Source of the DNA: Gammaproteobacteria bacterium
GTDB taxonomy: Bacteria; Pseudomonadota; Gammaproteobacteria; Ga0077554; Ga007554
Length of the DNA stretch: 64,000 nucleotides
Reading direction: 5' to 3'
NCBI GenBank assembly: GCA_040183005.1
Contig: JAMPIW010000007.1
Location: forward strand, 496,001 to 560,000
Below the pieces are notes generated by a model. It worked only from the letters and a program-made list of their open reading frames with translations. It made no database searches and was not told the origin of the DNA. Position numbers and translations under genes: made by a program. Shown in pieces: positions 9,251-18,284 of this stretch; within the stretch, counting starts at the first letter, position 1; each line of letters begins with the position of its first letter.

Positions 9251-9709
9251 ATGACAAAGGTTGTCCTTAAAACCAGCGCTTCGCACGGCAAAGGGGTGTT
9301 TGCCTGTGGACCGATAGCGAAAGGGGAGCGGATAGTGACATTTACTGGCCCTGTGTGGAACGCTGCACAAGCCGATTTCAGTACCTATCATTTGCAAATT
9401 GGCGAGGATTTATATCTCGGCCCCTCGGAGGATCTGGACGATTACGTGAACCATTCCTGTCAGCCCAATGGCGGGTTTGACGATGGCCTTGATCTTGTGG
9501 CGTTACGGGATATCCTGCCGGGTGAGGAGATTACCTGGGATTACGGCACGGCGATTGATGAGTCCGATTTCGAAGGCTTTTCTTGCCAATGTGGGGCGCC
9601 GTCGTGCCGGGGGCAGGTAGTTTCGTTTCGTCATCTGCCACGCACCGTTCAGGAACAGTTGCGTCCCTGGCTGCTTCCCTACCTGAAGGCGAAGTATTTT
9701 GGAGTCTAG
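9251..9709 (+). CDS. SET-domain protein
   Basis: A 152-residue compact SET-domain protein. Visible elements are SASHGKGVFACGPIAKGERIVTF-like N-terminal SET strands, YVNHSCQPN (about residues 74-82, the NHS cofactor-binding motif), GEEITWDYGT with the catalytic-type tyrosine, and a short post-SET CQCGAPSCRG whose three cysteines may bind zinc. SET proteins transfer methyl groups from S-adenosylmethionine to lysine side chains. The bacterial substrate is unknown. The ATG at 9251 was chosen because AAGGAG lies 7 nt upstream; an in-frame ATG 27 nt earlier lacks a good site. The gene stands alone. Confidence 0.85.
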   Translation: MTKVVLKTSASHGKGVFACGPIAKGERIVTFTGPVWNAAQADFSTYHLQIGEDLYLGPSEDLDDYVNHSCQPNGGFDDGLDLVALRDILPGEEITWDYGTAIDESDFEGFSCQCGAPSCRGQVVSFRHLPRTVQEQLRPWLLPYLKAKYFGV

Positions 9710-9807
9710 CAGCCTTTTTGTCCGCGAAAGATGTAGAGTGTATGGCGTAATTTTTGCAATCTCCATATTTCAAATTAGAAATGCCTGTTTTTTGACGGCA
9801 TCCCACC

Positions 9808-9864
9808 GGAATCCCCGTGAAGGGGGCAATGAGGCCATTGCATTGTCACCTTTACGGGGATTCC
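9808..9864. terminator. long hairpin between SET gene and rsd
   Basis: Arms 9808-9831 and 9841-9864 pair over about 24 bp with three mismatches around a 9-nt loop, and pairing continues outward a few bases. It may end SET transcription or act as a structured leader of rsd. No strong T-tract follows. Confidence 0.5.
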
Positions 9865-9934
9865 GGGTGTGGCAATGGCATAAGCTTCACGGTCTATGCA
9901 CTAACTTATTGATGTTATTGATTGGAGGGGGAAA

Positions 9935-10408
9935 ATGGTGTCCGCAAATGAAATGAATGAAGCCGTCCAGGACGACCGCAGGGCGCGGTCACTCAAGATG
10001 ATCAAAAAACTCGTGGACCTGCGCACCGAAACCCTGGTGCTCTTTAACGAATTGGCGCGTCAGAAGCCTTTTCGTAAAGAGTCCGGTGCTCCAGAATTAC
10101 TGCAAAAGTTCTGTGAGTCGCTGATCGATTACACGGCGGATGGTCATTTTCAATTATATCGGCACATTGCCGAAAAAACGGAGCGTCGCTCTGGTGTGGT
10201 AAAGATTGCAGATCAGATCTATCCGCGCATTCTGAATACCACCGAAACCATCCTTGCGTTTAACGGAAAATATGATTCCCTTGAGCACAGCGGACAGCTT
10301 GAACACCTGGATGTTGATTTGTCACGCCTGGGTGAGAACCTCGCGGATCGCATTGATCTGGAAGATCGCTTGATCAACGTGCTGAGTGAAGCGCGCGCGC
10401 CTCGTTAA
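9935..10408 (+). CDS. rsd: Rsd/AlgQ-family sigma-70 regulator
   Basis: A 157-residue helical cytoplasmic protein matching the Rsd/AlgQ family. It carries the conserved LVDLRTETLVLFNELA, LQKFCESLIDYTADGHFQLYRHI and LADRIDLEDRLI segments, which parallel LVDYLSAGHFSIYE and LEDKLI of E. coli Rsd. Rsd binds sigma-70 and, in E. coli, also stimulates SpoT, shifting transcription in stationary phase. A purine-rich GGAGGGGG lies 4 nt before the ATG at 9935. An alternative ATG at 9950 would have wider spacing. A PlsC-type gene follows after 39 bp. Confidence 0.85.
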   Translation: MVSANEMNEAVQDDRRARSLKMIKKLVDLRTETLVLFNELARQKPFRKESGAPELLQKFCESLIDYTADGHFQLYRHIAEKTERRSGVVKIADQIYPRILNTTETILAFNGKYDSLEHSGQLEHLDVDLSRLGENLADRIDLEDRLINVLSEARAPR

Positions 10409-10447
10409 GGTTCTGCCCATGGGTCCTTTTCGGTATGGTGCCGAACC

Positions 10448-11221
10448 ATGCTGAAAATGCACGTGCGCCGAACCCAGCGGCTGGTTCGCCTGGTGTGGCA
10501 TGTCATGGTGGGGGCGGGCATTTCTTACCTGGTTTTATTCCCGCTTAACGCTATTGGGCGCGATCCTCAGCGCCCTCGCCAGCGAGTGATAGTTCGTTGG
10601 TGGATGGCGAAGACATGCCACATTCTTAATCTGCGTATTCGTAAGGTAGGCGTGATGAACACCGCGCCTACCCTCTTTGTGGCCAATCATATTTCGTGGC
10701 TGGATATTCCCTGCCTCACCTCGGCGCTTGATGCCGTCTGTGTTTCCAAGCAGGAAGTGCGGCGGTGGCCCGTGGTGGGGGGCATGGCGGCGCAGGCGGG
10801 TACGCTGTTCATCCAGCGCGGAGCGCATGCCGCAAGTGGCGTGGCGGATCGAATGGCCAGGAATTTGATGGACAAGAGGAGCGTGGTCTTCTTCCCTGAA
10901 GGGACATCGACCAGTGGTGCAACGGTGCGCAACTTCCATCCCCGTCTTTATCAGGCGGCGATCCACGCGCAGACGGTGGTGCAGGCGGTGGCGATTTCCT
11001 ACCCTCATCCGGCGGGCGTAAATCCAGTGGCGCCCTATATCAATGATGACAACCTGTTGCATCACCTTTGGGTGTTGCTGAAAGAGCCGTCAGTCGAAGT
11101 CTGTTTGACGTTCTGCCCTCCGGTCCTCGCTGAGAGTGGCCGCCGCGCATTGGCGGTGGATACCCGCAGTCAGATCCTGTCCGCCCTGACAAAACCACCG
11201 GAGTATGTCGGCAATAAGTAA
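10448..11221 (+). CDS. 1-acyl-sn-glycerol-3-phosphate acyltransferase (PlsC-like)
   Basis: A 257-residue membrane-associated acyltransferase. A hydrophobic segment at about 17-38 anchors it. The NHISWLD (H-x4-D catalytic motif, about residue 79) and FPEGTSTSG (substrate-binding motif, about 151) define the LPLAT superfamily. It probably acylates lysophosphatidate or a related lysolipid. Similar proteins near other lipid genes have been assigned ornithine-lipid roles, so the exact acceptor is open. There is no strong ribosome site before the ATG at 10448. Confidence 0.85.
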   Translation: MLKMHVRRTQRLVRLVWHVMVGAGISYLVLFPLNAIGRDPQRPRQRVIVRWWMAKTCHILNLRIRKVGVMNTAPTLFVANHISWLDIPCLTSALDAVCVSKQEVRRWPVVGGMAAQAGTLFIQRGAHAASGVADRMARNLMDKRSVVFFPEGTSTSGATVRNFHPRLYQAAIHAQTVVQAVAISYPHPAGVNPVAPYINDDNLLHHLWVLLKEPSVEVCLTFCPPVLAESGRRALAVDTRSQILSALTKPPEYVGNK

Positions 11222-11222
11222 A

Positions 11223-11242
11223 TCAGGCTGCGGACAGCCTGA
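11223..11242. terminator. bidirectional hairpin between plsC-like gene and acs
   Basis: TCAGGCTG and CAGCCTGA form a perfect 8-bp stem with a CGGA loop, placed directly after the plsC-like stop and 22 bp from the convergent acs stop. It suits both genes. Confidence 0.6.
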
Positions 11243-11264
11243 TGCGCCTCATAACAAATGGCTC

Positions 11265-13247
11265 TTACTCCTTCCCTTGTAACTGCAACAGAATAGACTC
11301 GTTTTCCAGGGTCGACGTGTCCTGGGTGATCTCCTCGCCGCGCGCGATGGTGCGCAATAAGCGGCGCATGATCTTGCCGGAACGGGTTTTGGGTAGATTG
11401 TCGGCATAGCGGATGTCATCAGGTTTTGCGATGGGTCCGATCTGCTCGCTCACCCAGGTGCGTAGCTCGCCGGTTAATGCTGCGTCGATTCCGCCTTCGG
11501 GCCGTTTGCCTCTGAGAACGACATAGGCAAAAATGCCCTCGCCCTTGATCTCGTCTGGGCGTCCTACTACTGCCGCTTCGGCGACGCGCGGGTGGGCGAC
11601 CAGCGCCGATTCGATTTCCATCGTACCCAAGCGATGGCCGGAGACCTTGATCACGTCATCGGCACGGCCCATGATCCAAAAATAGCCATCCTGGTCACGC
11701 CGCGCGCTGTCACCGGCGAGATAATATTTGCCGCCGAATTTGCCCCAATACGTGCTGACATAGCGCGGATCGTCACCCCAAATGGTGCGCAGCATGGAGG
11801 GCCAGGGTTTTTTGATTACCAGATAGCCGCCCTTGTCGGGCTGGGTGATGCTGTTGCCTTGCTCGTCCACCACGTCTGCGGCGATGCCCGGCAGGGGTAG
11901 GGTGCAGGAGCCGGGTTTGGTGGGCATGGCTCCGGGGATGGGGGCAATCATGTGGCAGCCGGTCTCCGTTTGCCACCAAGTGTCAACTATGGGGCAGCGC
12001 TCTTGGCCGATGATGTGGTGATACCACATCCAGGCCTCGGGATTGATGGGCTCGCCTACGGTACCTAGCAGGCGCAGGCTGGAGAGGTCATGCCGGGCGG
12101 GGAGGGCGTCTCCCAGTTTCATCAGGGCGCGGATTGCCGTGGGCGCGGTATAGAAGATGGTTACCTTGTGACGTTCGCAGATATCCCAGAAACGCCCGCC
12201 ATCGGGCACGGTAGGCGCACCCTCATACATCAGCATGGTCGCGCCGACCGCAAGAGGCCCGTAGGCAACGTAAGTGTGCCCGGTGATCCAGCCAATATCG
12301 GCAGTACACCAGAAAAGATCGTTATCCTGGATGTCGAACACCCATTTCATGGTGGTGATGGCGCCGAGCAGATAGCCGCCGCTGGAGTGCTGGATGCCCT
12401 TGGGTTTGCCGGTGGAGCCGGAGGTGTAGAGCAGGAATAAGGGATGTTCGCTGTCCACCCAGGCGGGTTCGCATTGCTCGCCTGCATCGGCGACGGCGTC
12501 AGTCCACCAGATGTCGCGGCCCGCGTGCATGTCGATGTCATGACCAGTGCGGCGGCAGACAATCACGTGTTCGATGGTTGGACAGCCTTTGTTCAAGGCC
12601 TTATCGGCGGCGGCCTTGAGTTCCACAATCTTTCCGCCACGGTGGCCACCGTCCGCGGTGATCAGCATTCTTGCGCCGGCATCCTCGATGCGATCCTTGA
12701 GGGATTCCGCTGAGAACCCGCCGAACACCACGGAATGGATTGCGCCGATGCGGGCGCAGGCCTGCATGGCAATCACCGCATCGGGGATCATAGGCATATA
12801 GATCACTACCCGGTCGCCGTGAGTAATGCCGATGTTTTTCAAGGCGTTGGAAAAACGACATACCTCGCGGTGCAGTTCGGTGTAGCTAAGGCGCCGGGTA
12901 TCACCCTGCTCACCCTCAAAAACGATGGCGGTCTTTTGACCATGCTGCGCCAGATGGCGATCCAGGCAGTTATAGGAGACGTTCAGCAGGCCATCATGGA
13001 ACCAGCGGAAGTGCGGCGCTCGTGAGCTGTCGAGTACGCTCTGGAAGGGGCGTTGCCAGGTGATTTCCTGGCGCGCCAAACCAGCCCAGAAGTTTTCGTG
13101 ATCATCCTCAGCCTGATGTTGAAGCGCTTGGAGTTGCTCGCGGGTGTTGATGCGGGCTTGGGCGGAAAATGTCGCGGGTGGCTGAAAGAGACGCTCTTCA
13201 TGCAGGGTAGACTCGATGTTTTCACTGGTCATTGTTTCTTCAGTCAT
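11265..13247 (-). CDS. acs: acetyl-CoA synthetase
   Basis: A 660-residue AMP-forming acetate:CoA ligase that makes acetyl-CoA from acetate, CoA and ATP. Family landmarks are [22 protein letters not shown] (AMP-binding P-loop, about 275), [44 protein letters not shown], and near the C-terminus [11 protein letters not shown], whose lysine is the site of reversible acetylation in this family. The full length matches Acs. The start at 13247 follows AAGGGA by 8 nt. An internal ATG six codons later is possible. Acetate activation feeds the acetyl-CoA pool shared with the por operon at 19-24 kb. Confidence 0.96.
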   Translation of the reverse strand: MTEETMTSENIESTLHEERLFQPPATFSAQARINTREQLQALQHQAEDDHENFWAGLARQEITWQRPFQSVLDSSRAPHFRWFHDGLLNVSYNCLDRHLAQHGQKTAIVFEGEQGDTRRLSYTELHREVCRFSNALKNIGITHGDRVVIYMPMIPDAVIAMQACARIGAIHSVVFGGFSAESLKDRIEDAGARMLITADGGHRGGKIVELKAAADKALNKGCPTIEHVIVCRRTGHDIDMHAGRDIWWTDAVADAGEQCEPAWVDSEHPLFLLYTSGSTGKPKGIQHSSGGYLLGAITTMKWVFDIQDNDLFWCTADIGWITGHTYVAYGPLAVGATMLMYEGAPTVPDGGRFWDICERHKVTIFYTAPTAIRALMKLGDALPARHDLSSLRLLGTVGEPINPEAWMWYHHIIGQERCPIVDTWWQTETGCHMIAPIPGAMPTKPGSCTLPLPGIAADVVDEQGNSITQPDKGGYLVIKKPWPSMLRTIWGDDPRYVSTYWGKFGGKYYLAGDSARRDQDGYFWIMGRADDVIKVSGHRLGTMEIESALVAHPRVAEAAVVGRPDEIKGEGIFAYVVLRGKRPEGGIDAALTGELRTWVSEQIGPIAKPDDIRYADNLPKTRSGKIMRRLLRTIARGEEITQDTSTLENESILLQLQGKE

Positions 13248-13570
13248 GAATGTTGTCCCTTGATAGCTTTAATAAATATGACTTAATCCGCTGCGTTGTG
13301 GCAATGGCTGCGCCATTTTGATGCTTGATTGACGGTTAGGTAGCTGGTTGCATCTGCCTGCCTGGAACATTACCTTAAAATAAAACTCTAATATGGTGGC
13401 AAGGTGATTTGCCCGGCTAAAACTCCGCTGGTACAGGCCGATAACATTGCACGCGTTGAGACTATCACGCGCCATTCACTGTATAATGTTTTAGATTATT
13501 TCAGCAGATCTGTCTTTGGCAAGGTTTATGTCTTTAATCTGCGTGATCTAGTTTTTTGTATAGGACGAAA
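13248..13570. other. 323-bp divergent gap acs / DUF3579
   Basis: It carries the divergent promoters of acs and the DUF3579 gene. A TATAAT at 13482-13487 on the plus strand, with TTGAGA 20 bp upstream (longer than ideal), is a candidate promoter for the DUF3579 gene. Nothing else is recognised. Confidence 0.4.
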
Positions 13571-13849
13571 ATGTCGAAACAAGCAAAATTAGTTATTGAA
13601 AGTGTGGTCGAAGACGGGCGAAAGTTCCGCCCCAGCGACTGGATTGAGCGTATCTCAACAACCTTGGCCAATTTTGGCCCCGATCACCGCTTGCATTACG
13701 ATGAGAGCGTGCAGCCGCGCGTTATCAATGGCGAGAAATGCCTGGTAGTGGATAAGTCCTTGCAGCAAAGCAACCCGGCGGCGTTTGATTACATCCTGAG
13801 TTTTGTTCATGCCAACCGCTTGAGGGTTCACGAGGAAGTGCTGGGATAG
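13571..13849 (+). CDS. DUF3579 family protein
   Basis: A 92-residue protein of the proteobacterial DUF3579 family (Pfam PF12112), recognised by FRPSDWIERISTTLANFGPDHR, the central RVINGEKCLVVDKSLQQSNPAAFDYIL and the C-terminal VHANRLRVHEE. It is soluble, with no signal or membrane segment. Its function is unknown. The frame is open five codons further, but the ATG at 13571 follows AGGACG and gives the usual N-terminus. A strong hairpin follows. Confidence 0.85.
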   Translation: MSKQAKLVIESVVEDGRKFRPSDWIERISTTLANFGPDHRLHYDESVQPRVINGEKCLVVDKSLQQSNPAAFDYILSFVHANRLRVHEEVLG

Positions 13850-13889
13850 GGTCGAGGCAGCGGCAATCTGAATTCGTTGCTAACATCTG

Positions 13890-13918
13890 CGGGTTGGGAA
13901 CGCTCCGTTCCCAACCCG
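13890..13918. terminator. bidirectional hairpin DUF3579 / dksA
   Basis: CGGGTTGGGAACG and its exact complement flank a 3-nt loop between two convergent genes. It is GC-rich and strong. T-tracts are weak on both sides. Confidence 0.65.
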
Positions 13919-13937
13919 TCTCCGGTCAGGCTACTTC

Positions 13938-14390
13938 TTAGCCAGCCATCTGCTTTTCACGGATTTCATCCAAAGTTTTGCAGTCAATGCACAGCGTTGC
14001 CGTGGGACGCGCTTCCAGGCGTTTAATCCCGATCTCAATGCCGCAAGCGTCGCAGTAGCCGTATTCGCTGGCCTCAAGCTTCTGCAAGGCTTCCTCGATC
14101 TTCTTGATGAGCCTGCGCTCCCGATCCCGTGCACGCAGTTCCATGGTGAAGTCGGATTCCTGTGTGGCGCGGTCATTGGGGTCTGGGAAATTGGCAGCTT
14201 CATCCTGCATGTAGTGCATGGTGCGATCTACTTCTTGCATCAGCTCCTGCTTCCACGCCTCTAAAATGGCGTGAAAGTGCGCAACCTGATCCTCGTTCAT
14301 GTATTCCTCACCCTTTTTTTCCTTATAGGGTGTGAATCCTTTGAATCCTTCAGCGGAGCTTTTCACGGTTTTGTTCTTTGTGGCGGGCAT
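13938..14390 (-). CDS. dksA: RNA polymerase-binding factor DksA
   Basis: A 150-residue DksA. The coiled-coil tip carries DPNDRATQE, giving the two aspartates needed for action at the RNA polymerase secondary channel. The C4 zinc finger reads CDACGIEIG...CIDCK, and the linker RLEARPTA is invariant. DksA works with ppGpp to repress rRNA promoters and activate amino-acid genes. A strong AAGGAAAT precedes the ATG at 14390. The N-terminal 20 residues are variable and Lys-rich. A good sigma-70 promoter lies upstream (listed). Confidence 0.96.
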   Translation of the reverse strand: MPATKNKTVKSSAEGFKGFTPYKEKKGEEYMNEDQVAHFHAILEAWKQELMQEVDRTMHYMQDEAANFPDPNDRATQESDFTMELRARDRERRLIKKIEEALQKLEASEYGYCDACGIEIGIKRLEARPTATLCIDCKTLDEIREKQMAG

Positions 14391-14427
14391 GTCTTGATTT
14401 CCTTCGAAACACTACTTAAAACAAAGT

Positions 14428-14456
14428 TATATACCAGAACATTATCACATAATCAA
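14428..14456 (-). promoter_or_regulatory. sigma-70-type promoter of dksA
   Basis: On the minus strand TTGATT (14456-14451) and TATATA (14433-14428) are separated by exactly 17 bp. Transcription would start near 14421, leaving a leader of about 30 nt before the dksA ATG. Confidence 0.6.
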
Positions 14457-14574
14457 GCCGCTGCTTGGGCCGCACGCTCAAGTGTAACAAGTGGCGGGCG
14501 CATGATATTGTATTTATTCTACTTTCCTATACTATTTCGCAACTTTAACTTTTTCATATGACAGGATGCTGACA

Positions 14575-15333
14575 ATGACGAAACTTGCTGCGCTGATTTT
14601 TGATGTGGATGGTACCCTGGCCGATACCGAGCGTGACGGTCATCGTCCCGCCTTTAATACCGCTTTTTCCGAGGCAGGCCTGGATTGGGACTGGACGGTG
14701 GATTTGTATGGAGAATTGCTCGCGATTACAGGTGGCAAGGAGCGCATCCGGCACTATATTGACAATTTTTCCCCCATCTTGCCGGAGAGCGCCCATGCGG
14801 ATCTTGATGGATTTATTGCTGGCCTGCATCTGGCTAAAAACCGTCATTACGCGCAACTGCTGGGCGGCGGCAAGATTCCATTGCGGCCTGGTGTGAGACG
14901 CCTGCTGGACGCTGCGCGCGCGGCGGGGATGCGTCTGGCGATATCTACTACTACTTCGCCAGAGAACGTCATTGCGCTGCTTGATCATACCTTGGGTGGC
15001 GACAGTGCCTCCTGGTTTGAGGTGATCGCCGCCGGTGATGTCGTGCCCGCAAAAAAGCCCGCACCGGATATTTACCATTATGCTATGCAGGCCATGGGGC
15101 TTGCCCCTGAACAATGCCTCGCCTTCGAAGATTCGGAAAACGGTCTGAAATCTGCGGTGGGCGCGGGATTGCGGACCATTGTCACGGTGAATGAGTATAC
15201 CGAAAGCGGTGATTTCCCGGATGCCGTGCTGGTGGTGGATCATCTGGGCGAGCCAGACCGGCCGATGCGGGTGCTGACAGGCAATGCCCATGGTGCGACG
15301 TGTGTGGATATGGACTTGCTGGGTCGTCTTTAG
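14575..15333 (+). CDS. cbbY: CbbY-type HAD phosphatase
   Basis: A 252-residue haloacid-dehalogenase phosphatase. Motif I is FDVDGTLADTE (two catalytic aspartates), motif II lies in AISTTTSPENV, and motifs III-IV are KKPAPDIY and FEDSENGLKSA. The match is best to CbbY, which removes the 1-phosphate from xylulose-1,5-bisphosphate, a misfire product and inhibitor of Rubisco. This hints at an autotrophic host, although no Rubisco gene is in the window. The ATG at 14575 has AGGA 8 nt upstream. An ATG 9 nt earlier is too close to that site. The gene converges on the FGGY kinase with only 3 bp between stops. Confidence 0.88.
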   Translation: MTKLAALIFDVDGTLADTERDGHRPAFNTAFSEAGLDWDWTVDLYGELLAITGGKERIRHYIDNFSPILPESAHADLDGFIAGLHLAKNRHYAQLLGGGKIPLRPGVRRLLDAARAAGMRLAISTTTSPENVIALLDHTLGGDSASWFEVIAAGDVVPAKKPAPDIYHYAMQAMGLAPEQCLAFEDSENGLKSAVGAGLRTIVTVNEYTESGDFPDAVLVVDHLGEPDRPMRVLTGNAHGATCVDMDLLGRL

Positions 15334-15336
15334 GGT

Positions 15337-16614
15337 TTATAGGCACTCGCGACAGGCCAGCAGCGCCGCGCCGTAGGCGGCGTCTTGCTGGGTCGCATCA
15401 AGCATAGGAACGCCGAGCAGGTGTCCGCGCATCCGTGTCCATGCGGTGTTGCACGCACCGCCGCCAGTGGTGCGTACCGATGGTGGGTAGGGTGCACCGA
15501 GTTCGGCGAGCCGTTGGTAACCCTGCCTTTCGATGCGTGCGATACTTTCCAGTATGCCCTGGAAAAACAGCACATTGTCAGACGGGCGAGGTATCAGGCG
15601 TGGCACTAGTGCAGGATCGCACTCAGGGAAGCGCTCTCCCGGCGCGGGCAATGGGTAGTAGTCAAGGCCGGTGGGCTGATCCGGTTCTAATAAGTGCGTC
15701 ATTGAGTTGATCTGCTGCTGGTCGAAAAACTGCCGTAGCACGGCACCGCCACTGTTCGAGGCGCCACCCGCCAGCCACAGGTCGCCCAGCCGGTGGCTGT
15801 ATACACCATAGGCAGGTGCGAACACCGGGTGCGGGGAGACGATTTTAAGCACCAGAGTAGAACCCAGCGAGGTGACGGCCTCCCCCGACGAACGAGCGCC
15901 AGTGGCGAGGAAGGCAGCGATGCTGTCGGTGGTGCCTGCTACCACACGGGTGGAGGACGGTAGTCCGAACTCACGGCCGATATCCGCCGTCACGGTGCCG
16001 ATGAGCGTGCCGGGCGGAACCACCTCCGGCAGCAACTCGCGCTGCACGCCAAGAGTATCCAGCCACTCCGGCCATGTCCGCCGCACGGCATCGTAGCCAA
16101 GTTTCAGGCAATTATTTTCATCGCTTACGCCGAAGTGGCCGCTCAGGTTTCCTGCGATCCAGTCTGCCTGGTGCAGGGCGTGTCTGGCGTGTGCCATGCC
16201 GGGTTGTTGTTGCAGATAGAGTAGCTTGGCCAGCGCCGAGGTTGCACCATGGGCGGCGCTGTCGGGTGGGGCGAGGGCGGCGATGAGCGCCGCTTCGGTC
16301 TTGCCGCGTGCATCGTTATACATCAGCGCGGGACCCAGGGGTATGCCATCGGCATCGGTGAGCAGCAAGGTGGCGGAGGTGCCATCCACGGCCATGGCGC
16401 GTACCTGTTGCGCCGGGACAGTGTTCAACAGATCATGAAGGGCGTCCCGCACCGCCTGCCACCAAAGTTGCGGCTCCTGTTCGACGGCTTCGGCCCGCCG
16501 TAGCGGTGCGGGTAATGAGACGGCGCTGTGCCCATGCACCTTGCCATCAGCGTCGATGGCGATGGCGCGGCAGCCGGAGGTGCCGAGGTCGATGCCGATA
16601 TAAAGTGCCGGCAT
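15337..16614 (-). CDS. FGGY-family sugar kinase (D-ribulose/D-xylulose kinase-like)
   Basis: A 425-residue actin-fold carbohydrate kinase. It begins YIGIDLGTSGCRAIAID (phosphate 1 loop), carries AMAVDGTSATLLLTD, the catalytic-region aspartate in GTTDSIAAF, GSTLVLK, and RTTGGGACNTAW (adenosine loop). It is shorter than E. coli XylB and resembles the plant/cyanobacterial kinases once called xylulose kinase-like and later shown to prefer D-ribulose. The exact substrate is therefore uncertain. It is convergent with cbbY, so both neighbours may handle pentulose phosphates. queF and hslO lie upstream on the same strand with short gaps, which would allow an operon. Confidence 0.82.
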   Translation of the reverse strand: MPALYIGIDLGTSGCRAIAIDADGKVHGHSAVSLPAPLRRAEAVEQEPQLWWQAVRDALHDLLNTVPAQQVRAMAVDGTSATLLLTDADGIPLGPALMYNDARGKTEAALIAALAPPDSAAHGATSALAKLLYLQQQPGMAHARHALHQADWIAGNLSGHFGVSDENNCLKLGYDAVRRTWPEWLDTLGVQRELLPEVVPPGTLIGTVTADIGREFGLPSSTRVVAGTTDSIAAFLATGARSSGEAVTSLGSTLVLKIVSPHPVFAPAYGVYSHRLGDLWLAGGASNSGGAVLRQFFDQQQINSMTHLLEPDQPTGLDYYPLPAPGERFPECDPALVPRLIPRPSDNVLFFQGILESIARIERQGYQRLAELGAPYPPSVRTTGGGACNTAWTRMRGHLLGVPMLDATQQDAAYGAALLACRECL

Positions 16615-16647
16615 ACCTTTAGAGGCCGTGGCTATATTCCCAGCCGT

Positions 16648-17037
16648 TTAGGGCAGGGTGACCGGGGCAGGCGGAACCCACACGTCGCTGCGATGTTCGG
16701 CCACCACGGTAGTATAAACCCCGCCACGCACGTTGAATTCGGCTGTGATGCGCATGAAATGAGGTTCGCAGGCGCGCACCAGATCGTCGAGGATGCGATT
16801 GGTCACTGCCTCGTGAAATGCGCCCTCGTCACGGTAAGACCATATGTAGAGCTTCAGTGACTTGAGCTCTACGCAGCGTAAATTGGGCACATAGTCGATG
16901 TTGATCGTGGCGAAATCCGGTTGGCCGGTTTTGGGGCACAGGCAGGTGAACTCAGGTGTATGAATGCGTATCGTATAGTCACGCCCCGGCGTGGGGTTGT
17001 CGAAAGTCTCGATCTCTTTAGTAGGCTGGGTGGTCAT
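16648..17037 (-). CDS. queF: NADPH-dependent 7-cyano-7-deazaguanine reductase (short type)
   Basis: A 129-residue unimodular QueF that reduces preQ0 to preQ1 in queuosine biosynthesis. The nucleophile cysteine lies in [14 protein letters not shown] (about residue 33). The QueF motif reads [13 protein letters not shown] and supplies NADPH-binding residues. The C-terminal half has [11 protein letters not shown]. Enterobacteria carry a long bimodular form; this is the compact kind. No other queuosine gene is adjacent. The spacing to hslO (51 bp) and to the kinase gene (33 bp) suggests a transcription unit. Confidence 0.93.
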   Translation of the reverse strand: MTTQPTKEIETFDNPTPGRDYTIRIHTPEFTCLCPKTGQPDFATINIDYVPNLRCVELKSLKLYIWSYRDEGAFHEAVTNRILDDLVRACEPHFMRITAEFNVRGGVYTTVVAEHRSDVWVPPAPVTLP

Positions 17038-17088
17038 GGGCTGTGTGGCTCTCGCGTCAAAAAATTGCGGATATTATACCTTGCCTGA

Positions 17089-17961
17089 TCAGTGGTGGGT
17101 TGAGGATACTTCCGGCGCGGTTGCTGAGGCGAAGATAAGTTCTGCGTCTATGAGGTCCAGCTCGTAATGCTGGCCGCAAAATTCGCAATCCATCTTGACG
17201 GCGCCCTGTTCGTGAAGAATGGATTGCACCTCTTCGTGGCCGAGCATGCGTAACATGTCGGTGACGCGCTCTCGCGAACACGAGCAGCGGAAACTGACCG
17301 GTTCGCCATCAAACATCCGGATGTCTTCCTCATGGTACAGCCTGTGGACGATCTCGGGAGCGGGGAGTCGCAGCAGCTCTGCTTGCGTGATGGTCGAGCC
17401 GAGATGCACGGCGCGCGGCCAGGCGTCTTCGTCGTCCTGCTCGCCCGGCAGTCTTTGCAGGAGCATTCCGGCTACTTGGGTTGCATCGGAAGCGAGCCAA
17501 AGGCGGGTATCGAGTTGTTCAGAGCGTGTCAGATAATTTTCCAGCACCTCTGCCACGCTGTTTCCTTCCAGCTCGACGATACCCTGATAACGCTCAGTGC
17601 CTTCGGCTGGACTAATGGTGATTAACAGGCGCCCATTGCCCATCATCTCCGCAAGCGGCGCGGCCCGCACATCTTCAGTCCAGTGAGCTATGGCGCGCAA
17701 GGTGCGGTTGCTGGTGCATTCCACCACCAGCAACGGCACAGTGCCATTACCCTGTATTTGCATGATGAGCGAACCCGTGAATTTCAGGGTTGCCGAGAGC
17801 AGCATTGCGGCCGCAGCCATTTCGCCGAGCAGGTCGCGCACCGCCGGGGGGTAGGCGCGCCGCGCCAGCACGGCACGCCAGGTGGCGTCTAGCCGCACAA
17901 TTTCGCCGCGAATCGGCGCCTGTTCAAAGATAAAGCGTTGCAGAGTGTCGTTGGCCTGCAT
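17089..17961 (-). CDS. hslO: redox-regulated chaperone Hsp33
   Basis: A 290-residue Hsp33 holdase that protects unfolding proteins during oxidative stress. The C-terminal redox switch has the four zinc cysteines as CSC (RCSCSRERV) and CEFC (MDCEFCGQHY). N-terminal domain landmarks are FIFEQAPIRGEIVRL, LLGEMAAAAMLLSATLKF and YLTRSEQLDTRLWL. The start gives the normal N-terminus. It is the first gene of the leftward set hslO-queF-kinase. Confidence 0.95.
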   Translation of the reverse strand: MQANDTLQRFIFEQAPIRGEIVRLDATWRAVLARRAYPPAVRDLLGEMAAAAMLLSATLKFTGSLIMQIQGNGTVPLLVVECTSNRTLRAIAHWTEDVRAAPLAEMMGNGRLLITISPAEGTERYQGIVELEGNSVAEVLENYLTRSEQLDTRLWLASDATQVAGMLLQRLPGEQDDEDAWPRAVHLGSTITQAELLRLPAPEIVHRLYHEEDIRMFDGEPVSFRCSCSRERVTDMLRMLGHEEVQSILHEQGAVKMDCEFCGQHYELDLIDAELIFASATAPEVSSTHH

Positions 17962-18071
17962 GGTGGTTCCTCTCGGGGTAACATGCTCTTCAATATATCA
18001 CTTGGGGTGCCCGTTTGAGGACTTTTCTGACAAATCATCACTAACTCCTTATTACTCTTTGGGTTTATTGG

Positions 18072-18284
18072 TTATGCACAAAATCTGTGGATAACTCTGT
18101 GGAGGATTGAGTGGTAATTGCGCCAAAACCGCACCATTGTCAGGTTTGTGACAAAATGGTGACAAATCACACTTCGTATAAAAATCAATTAATATCATGA
18201 AGTTAAAGAATATTAGAAAATGCTTTATGAGAATGTGACGGTTTTTGATGTGCTACAGAAAAGCCCTTCGCTTATTGTGCATAA
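18072..18284. other. cluster of DnaA-box-like 9-mers with AT-rich stretch
   Basis: TTATGCACA (18072-18080), TGTGGATAA (18086-18094, an exact inverted TTATCCACA) and TGTGCATAA (18276-18284) surround an AT-rich segment of about 65 bp. This could be a DnaA-titration or DnaA-regulated site. None of the usual oriC genes (dnaA, dnaN, rpmH, mnmG) are near, so I do not call it an origin. Confidence 0.35.

Noticed and set aside
14554-15291. A 245-codon minus-strand frame opposite cbbY
   Set aside because: The plus strand encodes a complete HAD phosphatase; the antisense product matches nothing I know.
18072-18284. Chromosomal replication origin
   Set aside because: Only one exact DnaA box and none of the usual oriC neighbour genes; kept only as a DnaA-box cluster.
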